Positions 48,601-53,314 of a stretch of 64,000 nt of DNA are shown one piece after another (within the stretch, counting starts at the first letter, position 1; each line of letters begins with the position of its first letter). The notes under the pieces were generated by a model. The model saw only the letters and a list, made by a program, of their open reading frames with translations. It made no database searches and was not told where the DNA came from. This stretch comes from Opisthorchis felineus (lineage: Eukaryota; Platyhelminthes; Trematoda; Opisthorchiida; Opisthorchiidae), in assembly GCA_004794785.1 (NCBI GenBank), contig SJOL01004338.1:1891871-1955870 (forward strand), in the 5' to 3' direction. The translations under genes were made by a program, and so were the position numbers.

Positions 48601-51090
48601 AGCTGGCCGTTTCCACTGGCGACGTTTGCGGATGAATATGAACAGGATTACGTCCTTAAATCCTGGTGTTTAATACCATCCAAGAACCGATGCAACTGGC
48701 CCCAGATCTTAGCCGTTTACAAGGTGGCTAGGTTTTTAAGATGCCCAACCGGGTTTTATCCTACCTCTTCTCAAAGTCAATTGGTATTTTCTAAGCGTAT
48801 CCAAAATGGATTCGACGGTCCAAAAGTACATCAGACACCACCGAGAAGAAACACCATCGCCTCGCTGCTCCTGACGTTTTCTCATTCAGCATTCTTCTGT
48901 GAAGCCATTTGGCTAAGCCTTCAGGTCAGATTAGTGGTAATATTGGCTACTGGAAATTCGCAACACCCGCATCCGACATGGATGGTACAATTTGGTACAA
49001 TGCTCAAGTTGTAGCTCAAATTACTATTGCATGAAGAAATACGAACTTCGGGGGTAAGATATGCAACCCCGGGGCGAGCTCACTAGGTTACTGATGAAGG
49101 GCCTGCTCGGAAACTAAGCTCATGGAAACTTCGGTCCCCAGCATGTTAACAAATCGACCTACTCTCATCACAATCCTGGAAAGTCACCACGGGGTTCGAA
49201 TCCTTTCAACATTTCCGCCTCTCGATGACATTCTCGTTCAACAAGCTTACTCAGACCAAGTCTAACCATGTTTCCCTTAGGGTTAGGACTGAGGATTCAG
49301 TTATTGACCTGCATCGAACACAACTACAAATGCCCGATAGTCGGTATGCTTCTCGGGTGATCCATCAACTTGGGCTAAAACACGAGCGGGGGGACTAACC
49401 AGGCACGGCCGTAGATGCGTTGCCTCGCTCACCTTGTTCAAGCTGCACACTTCTCTGAATGGGATATCCTGAACTTCGCGGTTCAGATAACAGCAAAGAA
49501 CGCCTCCCCATATGATTGGCCTTTACTTCGAAAGAAATGACTGGTCCTGGATGATTTCAAGCGAATTACTACTTTGTCAATGAGGCTGACCGATTCAGGT
49601 AGATCCCCTAGACTCAAACGCCGGTGGGGCTACCGTGCTTCCGCCGAATTGTGAATCTAACCGAAAATAATGTAACGACCGGATGCCAAGCCTCTACGCA
49701 TGCATATCGCTTGGGACGTACCTGACAATTCTAGCATCCTCACATAGTGCGCAACCCTGCATCATCAAGGCGACTAAAAGGTTGGAAGCGAACAAATCTC
49801 TCGAGCTTGATTGATAAAAGGTCTTTGCGTCCTTGAAATGTGACAACAGAATATTGCACGAACTGAGCTTAGTCCGTACTAAATAATGAAAATAGATGAC
49901 AGATACAACCTTTCTTTTGATCACCTTAACCCTGGTTGAATCATAAGGGAAACCAACCAGGACGAACTCACAAATATCTTCGAAGTTTCTACATGGCGAG
50001 AGTTGGGAAGTTCGTGTGTCGTGGCCCATTTCCATTGTGAAGCAAACGCTGTGGAGACGTTAATTAAGTCCCGGTAATTTGAACCTGAAGACTGGGGTCG
50101 GCGGAGGAGTCCTGACTAGTGGCCGTTTCCGACGCTGTCGTCAAAGCAGTTACTCTGCGACATTATCTGCTCCGACTACCGACATCAGGAAAGCCACCAT
50201 CCCCATATCGATAAGTTCTTCCAGCAACACGGTCGCCTTAATTTTGCTCTACCTGGAACTAACCAATTTGGAATTACCGCAACAACCGGTTTGGTGACTT
50301 AAGCAGATTTAGATGAGGTGGTGTACGTCTTGGACGGTGTTCAGATAAACCGCGTTAAACGGAAAACAAAGATCGATTGTCTTTATCTATTCCAGTACAA
50401 GCACCAGCGTATGAAGTGAATTGTCCAGCGTCCTGGACCTAGTGTTGTGAGCGAACTTCTGCTGAGGAGGCTGTCAGCTCCTGAAATTCTGTAGATCGCT
50501 ACTGAGATAGTAAACCAGGATATTCTCGTGGAAGCGGGGTGCGGAAACCCATACATATCACCAAACGAGGACCTCTACACTGAAGCTGACGGCCCATAGT
50601 GAAACAGCACTCCGAATTGCTCAGAATTAGCAGTCAGACCGAATTAACATAGTGGTGGGGGGAATCCAGAAACTATATTCAACGTAAAACAGTTCCACCT
50701 TACCATCTAGTTGTCAGAATTCGAATTTGGCATCAAACGGGACATGTACATTCACTTGATCGTTATTTAAGACATGTACTGCAGTTGACGACACCGTTCG
50801 AAAGGGTAAAAACTGTCCTTGTCCTAATTTGTTACTAATTGCTGACTGAATCACGGTAACGAAGACCACACCAACTCCGTTCTTGTTTCTTTTTTTTAGA
50901 ACAAGAAATGCTTGGTTGTATTTACTCTGAACTCCCGATGTCCGACAGCCCAAGTGTGAGCAGCGACCAGAACACAGGTCAAGGCTACTCAAGATACGCA
51001 ACAACTAACGGAGAAATCAACAACACATCCACGATCCTCATCACGACACGAGATGGTTTACTGCAAGTCCGTCGTGAGAAACACTTGTAA
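555..51090 (+). CDS. neto: NETO (Neuropilin and tolloid-like) membrane protein, whole spliced gene model
   Basis: Single-pass membrane protein of the Neto family, whose known members are auxiliary subunits that modulate and cluster kainate-type ionotropic glutamate receptors at synapses. Ten exons join with matching phases: 555-615, 12366-12803, 17284-17550, 25073-25239, 28998-29385, 32887-33180, 35791-36741, 38115-38392, 45810-46497 and 50900-51090. They total 3723 nt, or 1240 codons plus stop. Predicted layout: weak signal peptide 1-21, CUB1 about 144-249, divergent CUB2 about 262-436, LDLa 443-521, membrane helix about 570-593, cytoplasmic tail to 1240. The diagnostic stretch is [17 protein letters not shown] in CUB1, nearly identical to the Neto signature, and the LDLa cysteine spacing also matches Neto. 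The tail is several times longer than the vertebrate one. Sequons are seen at N56, N274, N464 and N508. Exon 1 is the least certain part, and short extra exons cannot be excluded. The Neto assignment rests on domain order plus motif similarity from memory, not on a search. Confidence 0.85.
4481..5170 (-). repeat. Tandem array of hammerhead-bearing repeat units (retrozyme/PLE-like)
   Basis: Two direct repeats, starting at 4481 and 4760 (spacing 279 bp) with the shared motif AATACACTCA, are followed by a third start at 5058 (spacing 298 bp) whose first half is deleted. Each unit runs through a shared AATCTCTCGTTTRTGATGTTT block, a block around GGCCGCCTCATGTTTCAG, and a ribozyme region read on the - strand. 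Unit 2 has an intact hammerhead (4962-5005). Unit 1 has lost the GAAA and stem III part by a short deletion near 4671. Unit 3 is too diverged to fold. Tandem units of about 300 bp with one type I hammerhead each are the known architecture of animal retrozymes and of Penelope-like terminal repeats. I see no open reading frame in the unit. Confidence 0.75.
4962..5005 (-). ncRNA. Type I hammerhead ribozyme, full consensus core
   Basis: Read on the - strand from 5005 to 4962 the parts are: stem I 5' GCCTAC, core CTGATGA, stem II GCCC/GGGC with loop CATAGAA, core GAAA, the palindromic stem III strand CCGG with cleavage residues TC, then stem I 3' GTGGGC. Stem I pairs over 6 bp (one G-U). Beyond an internal loop, GAC/GTC adds three outer pairs. 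All invariant core positions are present. Predicted cleavage is after the C complementary to 4968. Stem III is only CC/GG with no loop, so a monomer would be weak. Two copies can pair through CCGG, as reported for minimal hammerheads of Penelope-like elements and retrozymes. Folding was done by eye. Confidence 0.85.
7048..7602 (-). other. Orphan open reading frame (184 codons), unrecognised
   Basis: The longest open frame in NETO intron 1, antisense to it. It has no domain, signal peptide or membrane helix that I recognise. A frame of this length is expected about once by chance in six frames of 64 kb at this base composition, so I do not call it a gene. It could be a relic of a mobile element. 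Confidence 0.12.
11761..11825 (+). repeat. Possible decayed tRNA-derived SINE head
   Basis: TAGCTCATGCAG at 11761 resembles a tRNA A box. GGTTTGAATCC at 11797-11807 differs from the B-box consensus by one C to T change. The spacing of about 36 bases fits a pol III internal promoter. No cloverleaf and no second copy were found, so this is a weak call. Confidence 0.3.
12366..12803 (+). CDS. neto: NETO exon 2: N-terminal extension and start of CUB1
   Basis: Acceptor TTATTTCTAG precedes 12366 and a GTAAGT donor follows at 12804. It encodes residues 21-166. The first 120 residues are Pro/Arg/Ser-rich linker without a known domain, with one cysteine (C61) in the context AICNDF. The end, [18 protein letters not shown], is the classic opening of a CUB domain, and IKVIR continues into the next strand. 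The exon leaves one base (G), which joins CA of exon 3 to give Ala: CIKVIR-A-PDKNQ. In other Neto proteins the first CUB cysteine lies about a dozen residues before the FTSP strand. Here the only upstream cysteine is about 83 residues away. Confidence 0.85.
12804..17283 (+). other. NETO intron 2
   Basis: About 4.5 kb. It holds an (ATG)n-like microsatellite at 14524-14553 and a pyrimidine-rich stretch around 14240-14480. No further gene was recognised. Faint A-box-like strings at 15455 and 16371 lack a B box. Confidence 0.4.
14524..14553 (+). repeat. Microsatellite (GAT)n, imperfect
   Basis: A run of GATGAT units followed by interrupted GGCGATGACGATGAC units, in an intron and with no coding context. 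Confidence 0.8.
17284..17550 (+). CDS. neto: NETO exon 3: body of CUB1
   Basis: Acceptor TTTTACAACTACAG precedes 17284, and donor GTGAGC follows 17550. It encodes residues 167-255, the rest of CUB1: [16 protein letters not shown], then [23 protein letters not shown], and [20 protein letters not shown]. Cysteines C190 and C212 form the canonical second CUB disulfide. E181, D193 and D235 sit where calcium-binding CUB domains carry their Glu-Asp-Asp ligands, so Ca2+ binding is likely (inference). [17 protein letters not shown] is the strongest evidence that the gene is Neto and not another CUB protein. The usual Gly after the last cysteine is Ile here. Confidence 0.95.
17798..18079 (+). other. 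Coding-like stretch with in-frame stop, unrecognised
   Basis: A 93-codon frame broken once, by TAA at 17930. It reads with protein-like composition (for example [19 protein letters not shown] and [19 protein letters not shown]). About 400 bp further, at 18496-18600, a second short frame ([20 protein letters not shown]) follows an acceptor-like TTTATTTAG. They may be parts of a decayed gene copy, or chance. I recognise no family. Confidence 0.18.
20198..20240 (-). ncRNA. Hammerhead ribozyme, one stem II closing-pair mutation
   Basis: Read on the - strand: stem I GTCTAC/GTGGGC (6 bp with wobbles), core CTGATGA, stem II GCCC, loop CAAGAA, then GGGA in place of GGGC, core GAAA, CCGGTC. The first stem I strand differs from the 5.0 kb copy at one base, and pairing is kept through a G-U wobble. 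The A next to GAAA breaks the conserved closing pair of stem II, so activity is doubtful. Confidence 0.7.
20421..20463 (+). ncRNA. Hammerhead ribozyme, stem II variant
   Basis: GCCTAC (20421-20426), CTGATGA (20427-20433), stem II region GCCCCAAGAAGAGC (20434-20447), GAAA (20448-20451), CCGGTC (20452-20457), GTGGGC (20458-20463). The core and 6 bp stem I are intact. Stem II has one C-A mismatch. Predicted cleavage is between 20457 and 20458. Confidence 0.75.
25073..25239 (+). CDS. neto: NETO exon 4: CUB1-CUB2 linker and start of divergent CUB2
   Basis: Acceptor TTTCTCTTTCCAG precedes 25073, and a GTAAGT donor begins at 25240. It encodes residues 256-311. It starts [17 protein letters not shown], where SFDIGG occupies the place of the CEFEMGG-like opening of Neto CUB2 but without the cysteine. 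The exon closes with [15 protein letters not shown], the position of the strand that normally holds the second CUB cysteine (DCKWYIR-like), and that cysteine is also missing. Phases fit both neighbours (1 in, 0 out). A further small exon between this and exon 5 cannot be excluded, but the direct join gives a sensible CUB strand (VIIDF...[11 protein letters not shown]). Confidence 0.78.
26371..26611. repeat. Hammerhead-bearing repeat, inverted-arm copy
   Basis: The left part (26371-26450) follows the array orientation through AATCTCTCGTTTATGATG and stops at GATGTTTC. From about 26451 the sequence is the same family reversed, starting with a diverged copy of the AAATTTG...GAGTGTATTTCGC block, then the ribozyme, ending near 26611. 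The switch follows the same GATGTTTC motif as at 20384, so the inverted form may be one structural class and not two independent accidents. Confidence 0.7.
26541..26583 (+). ncRNA. Hammerhead ribozyme, stem II variant
   Basis: GCCTAC (26541-26546), CTGATGA (26547-26553), GCCCCAAGAAGAGC (26554-26567), GAAA (26568-26571), CCGGTC (26572-26577), GTGGGC (26578-26583). Identical over all 43 bases to the + strand copy at 20421-20463, including the C-A mismatch in stem II. This suggests a shared source element with this stem II form. Confidence 0.75.
28998..29385 (+). CDS. neto: NETO exon 5: body of divergent CUB2
   Basis: It begins after TTCTCCAACCAACAG (AG at 28996-28997) in phase 0 and ends before a GTGAGC donor at 29386, leaving one base. 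It encodes residues 312-440. [11 protein letters not shown] matches the hydrophobic CUB strand, and [10 protein letters not shown] (C329) matches the CKRNFVAVYDG-type segment of Neto CUB2. C374 can pair with C329, and VTLVYTEL is the last strand. Loops between strands are longer than usual. An alternative acceptor at 28967-28968 would add ten residues but needs a different upstream phase. Confidence 0.82.
29386..32886 (+). other. NETO intron 5
   Basis: About 3.5 kb. It includes a 129-codon open frame on + at 30815-31204 with no recognisable domain, probably chance or relic. No repeat family from elsewhere in the window was seen. Confidence 0.4.
32887..33180 (+). CDS. neto: NETO exon 6: LDL-receptor class A module with insertion
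   Basis: Acceptor GCGGTAAAATAG precedes 32887 and a GTATGT donor begins at 33181. It encodes residues 441-538. Six cysteines (C443, C450, C499, C506, C512, C521) make one LDLa module. Spacings are 6, 48, 6, 5 and 8, and apart from the second gap they equal those of the vertebrate Neto LDLa as I recall them. [16 protein letters not shown] carries the acidic Ca2+-binding end. The 48-residue gap between Cys2 and Cys3 (normally about 4-6) is a Lys/Ser/Thr/Leu-rich insertion. The last residues form the short stalk to the membrane. Phase 1 on both sides. Confidence 0.92.
33181..35790 (+). other. NETO intron 6
   Basis: About 2.6 kb. It holds the decayed hammerhead-repeat copy at 33790-33962. No gene was recognised in the rest. 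Confidence 0.4.
33790..33962 (+). repeat. Decayed copy of the hammerhead repeat family
   Basis: CCGGTAGCGGGCTG resembles the end of the ribozyme (CCGGTCGTGGGCTG). It is followed by diverged TCGATATCTCG-like, GGTGCAGTACATTC, AACGAGAGATT and TTTGCAATGAGTGTGTTTC blocks in the order of the - family strand. The CTGATGA and GAAA cores are gone, so this is a fossil. Confidence 0.55.
35791..36741 (+). CDS. neto: NETO exon 7: membrane helix and proximal cytoplasmic tail
   Basis: Acceptor TTTAAATCAG precedes 35791, and a GTAAGT donor begins at 36742. It encodes residues 539-855. A Ser/Glu/Thr-rich stalk leads to [20 protein letters not shown] (570-593), a single hydrophobic helix followed by the positive stop KRAKKTK, which fixes a type I topology. 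The tail is Ser/Arg-rich and looks disordered. RRSRSLPN (698-705) contains RSRSLP, which fits the mode 1 14-3-3 pattern RSXSXP. The exon is unusually long (951 nt), which helps confirm it as coding. Confidence 0.93.
36742..38114 (+). other. NETO intron 7
   Basis: About 1.4 kb. Contains a short G run at 37669-37676 and no recognisable gene or repeat. Confidence 0.4.
38115..38392 (+). CDS. neto: NETO exon 8: cytoplasmic tail
   Basis: Preceded by a strong polypyrimidine acceptor (CCCTTTTTCTCGCACTGCAG). Phase 1 joins exon 7 (G+CA gives Ala). It encodes residues 856-948, hydrophilic and low in predicted structure, ending [14 protein letters not shown]. The donor chosen is GTTAGT at 38393, which leaves phase 0 as exon 9 requires. 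A second GT at 38490 would leave phase 1 and break the frame with exon 9. No known domain. Confidence 0.83.
39704..40114 (-). other. Orphan open reading frame (136 codons), unrecognised
   Basis: Antisense to NETO within intron 8. A basic Ser/Arg patch ([16 protein letters not shown]) precedes a cysteine-containing end. No domain was recognised, and the length is near what chance allows. Possibly a transposon relic. Confidence 0.12.
40557..40637 (+). repeat. Trinucleotide microsatellite (CCA)n with CAA/CAC variants
   Basis: Nine near-perfect ACC units followed by AACACC, AACAAC and GGCACC variants over about 80 bp, in an intron. It gives a poly-Val frame on the opposite strand that should not be read as protein. 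Confidence 0.9.
44636..44823 (-). mobile_element. tRNA-derived SINE, copy A
   Basis: Read on the - strand from 44823: GGGGCGAGATGGCTCAAGTG contains an A box, and GGTTCGAACCC (44769-44759) is a B box. The 5' end is tRNA-like. A body of about 110 bp follows, shared with copy B at 54 kb, ending GCTGAACGATTATC. A run of eight T lies directly after the 3' end. Imperfect 11 bp target duplications, CCATGCAATGA (44618-44628) and CCATGCAGTGA (44822-44832), flank it. It lies in NETO intron 8, antisense to the gene. Confidence 0.85.
45810..46497 (+). CDS. neto: NETO exon 9: cytoplasmic tail
   Basis: Acceptor GTTTTTATCACAG precedes 45810 in phase 0, and a consensus AAG/GTGAGT donor begins at 46498, leaving one base. 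It encodes residues 949-1177, a polar Ser/Thr/Arg/Glu-rich segment with an acidic end ([20 protein letters not shown]) and no known fold. Without splicing the frame would stop at 46557-46559 after twenty more codons, giving a shorter isoform if the intron is retained. Confidence 0.87.
47064..47079 (+). repeat. Short (ATC)n microsatellite
   Basis: Five ATC units flanked by two copies of GCCGGTGGTATCA (47053 and 47091), about 38 bp apart. A small local duplication may be involved. Confidence 0.6.
47650..48225 (-). mobile_element. Non-LTR retrotransposon, 3' end of ORF2 (copy A)
   Basis: The - strand reads [20 protein letters not shown], then [20 protein letters not shown] and [13 protein letters not shown], the C-terminal part of RTE/CR1-like endonuclease-reverse transcriptases. 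A frameshift near 47925 leads on to [20 protein letters not shown] and a stop after IRLPG near 47780. Similarity continues into the 3' region to about 47650. The RT palm and endonuclease are absent, so it is a dead 5'-truncated copy. Confidence 0.85.
50900..51090 (+). CDS. neto: NETO exon 10: C-terminal exon
   Basis: Acceptor TTTCTTTTTTTTAG precedes 50900, with an excellent pyrimidine tract. Phase 1 joins exon 9 (G+AA gives Glu). It encodes residues 1178-1240: [20 protein letters not shown] and onward to the stop TAA at 51088-51090. The first twenty residues look like a conserved peptide motif with an SP phosphosite. The end RREKHL is not a class I PDZ ligand, unlike the TTRV-type end of vertebrate Neto. 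No AATAAA was found in the next 600 bases. Confidence 0.85.
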
Positions 51091-51689
51091 ACCTAGAACG
51101 AAGTGACCTGCTATAGAAATAGGCGATATCTGTTCGTCGTGAAATCGTTTTTCCCTATGTACACCATCTTGAAGTTTTATGTAACCATTGATAGTTAATC
51201 ATGAACCTAGTCAAAAGAAAGATATATGATACAATGTCATTTTTTGAAGGGGCATTTTTTGGGAGTAAATTACAGCGACGGTAACGTGACGAACAGTTTA
51301 TGGATAAGAACGAGGACAGGTCAGAAATGCCAAATATCCTTGCTTGGTGATATTATCCACGCTGTAATGAGAAAACGGCAAAAAAAGCACGTAGTGTTGG
51401 TACAGAATATGGGAGGGCGAATTCCTGTAAACTTATGCTAGACCACCCTATCAACGGCAATATGTTGTGTCCTGTCACAAAATGGGTGACCGAGTGAAAA
51501 ACGGCGATTGGATCAAGAACAAAATATGGGAATTAGCGACTAGCGAACGAACCTCGAAAATATCAGGATCATCACTGACAACACCAACAGAGAATACTGA
51601 TGCTCGACTGCGGTACAACCATGCCAATTTATTTGAATAAGGTCTCACAGTGGAAAGAAGGACAAATAGGGAAAATCAGGGGACCTAGG
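51091..51689. other. NETO 3' flank / possible 3' UTR
   Basis: About 600 bp with no gene. GAATAAG near 51636 is the closest thing to a poly(A) signal. Nothing else was recognised. Confidence 0.3.
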
Positions 51690-52620
51690 GCTAGTCCACC
51701 GCCAACACCTTCAACCAGACAATCTGGATAGACACTGACAGCATGAACGCCACTGACATCGGTTAGCCCCTATATCATCCAGTGTCTCCAGCCAAGCACA
51801 GGGAAAAGCACATGGAATCCAGCCTGGAGTGTGAACAGTACCAACAGCACTCAAAACTTCCGCAACATCCTTCATTCCCTTCTACTATGCCAAACTCTGT
51901 CAACATCTAGGTTTCCGCCAGTCCAAACCAAGCACGGAAAACAGCACTGGTCTCGACAGGCAGTTGCTTGGCATGCGTAGGATCTGGCTCAGCAACCTTA
52001 GCTTGCAGTGCTGGATGCATTCTTTGAGGAAAGTACTGTCTACTTCACTATGTGAATACAAACAACGCATCATGCTCACGAACTACGGGGGCATGTCCCG
52101 GTATACAGAATCCAACGCACTGTTGAAGTCAAGGAACACCAAGAGTGTAGGGCGTCTATATGCACACCATTGTTCTAACACTTGACGGAATGTGAAGAGG
52201 TGGCCCACACAGCTTCTTCCCGGTCGGAATCCTGCTTGCTGTTCTCGGGTCCCGTCCTCACGCGCCTTTCTAAGATAACGTAGAATAACGGACGCAAAAT
52301 ATAGTTACAACAGGGGTCAACCCAACTGCTCTGTGATTGTCACTCATTGCGAGCATCCCAACCCTAGTTGATAGGGACGGTCTCTTTCGCCGAAACAAGC
52401 ACCGACTCAGGATTGCACCTTCATCTTTAAGCAGAGCGACAGGGGGTTTGTCAGGAACAGTAGCTCGGTGATGCTTGAGGGACAGGAGAAACTGCCTTAC
52501 TTCCGAAGATGTAGGTGGCTCCAACTTCACTGTTCAGGACTGAGTTGTGAGTGGGGAATCCGGTTCCGAAACTACAGGTAGCCGGTTGAATTGTTGAAGT
52601 GTCCAAACCAACGGTCATTG
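51690..52620 (-). mobile_element. Non-LTR retrotransposon reverse-transcriptase fragment (copy B)
   Basis: Read on the - strand: KLEPPTSSEVRQFLLSLKHH, then a diverged GLTPVVT stretch, AGFRPGRSCVGHLFTFRQVL and RRPTLLVFLDFNSALDSV (RT motif A), all with frameshifts and stops. It then jumps past the catalytic YxDD region to ECIQHCKL and RMPSNCLSRPVLFSVL, which parallel copy A. So it is the same family with an internal deletion. The fragment fills most of the gap between the NETO and ALYREF 3' ends. Confidence 0.85.
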
Positions 52621-53266
52621 TTCTCTTTTTATAGATAAGTGAGCCATTATCAGTGTTTGTTGCGCTCACCCTTAGCATCTTTGAGCCCGTTGCGTCTGAA
52701 ATCCTCGTTTCAGAAAGCGTACATGCAAGAGCAGTCTGCTGACGTCAAAGGAAGTCAGAGACACTGAGCGTTCGGACCTGAAGAATGATTTCGGAGTGTC
52801 TACGATCATGGAGACTGACTTAGCCGTATATATAACAGCTAACAGCAGTGGGTGACGAACGGATGTCAGTCCTTAAGAACTCTTTCACTGACAAAGGGAT
52901 AAGGAGGGTAAGAACGAATATGTGGAGGATACAAGAGAACGATCAGGGTCCCTTGGCTCAAAAGCCTAAGCGCAAGACAGCGATGGCTGGCATAAGACCT
53001 CCAGACAGTTTACATTTGTGACGAACAAGTCGCCAAACATGTCCCAACTCCCAGGCGAACCAGGACACCGTGTTAGTCAGACCCCTAACCATTGACTCAC
53101 TCGATATGAGGCTCTGTGAGTGTCGCACGCACACTCCCCAGTATAGCTCAGTGGGTTATAGAGGTGCACAGATCGTCAAATCGAGGTAACGCCCGGTCTC
53201 TTCTCCGAAGGGTCGTTTATCGGACCCAGTGTAGCGAACTACGATTCAGCTAAAGTCACTCAGCTG
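52621..53266. other. Intergenic sequence between LINE fragment and ALYREF
   Basis: About 650 bp. A tRNA A-box-like string, TATAGCTCAGTGGGTTATAG, sits at 53144-53163 but no B box follows at tRNA distance. No gene was recognised. Confidence 0.3.
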
Positions 53267-53314
53267 TCACACCACGGTAAGGCTGTTTTCTAACAATGTC
53301 CAGGGTTGTGGCCC
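53267..53314 (-). CDS. ALYREF: ALYREF last exon, candidate
   Basis: The strong GTAAGT donor after AYNAK at 53380 implies another exon. The nearest acceptor in the right phase is CTTATTTTCAG, after which a 15-codon frame ([15 protein letters not shown]) runs to TGA at 53267-53269. It does not resemble the short MDTS-type ending of animal ALYREF. If the donor is not used, the frame ends [10 protein letters not shown] at 53329. Confidence 0.2.
   Translation of the reverse strand, partial: GPQPWTLLENSLTVV

Larger units (their letters stand above)
46498..50899 (+). other. NETO intron 9
   Basis: About 4.4 kb. Contains a short (ATC)n run at 47064-47079 and a non-LTR retrotransposon fragment at 47650-48225 (-). 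From here on the DNA looks somewhat richer in G+C than the first 47 kb, by eye. Confidence 0.4.

Noticed and set aside
53140..53215. tRNA-like A box TAGCTCAGTGGG
   Set aside because: No B box or cloverleaf at the right distance, so neither a tRNA gene nor a clear SINE.
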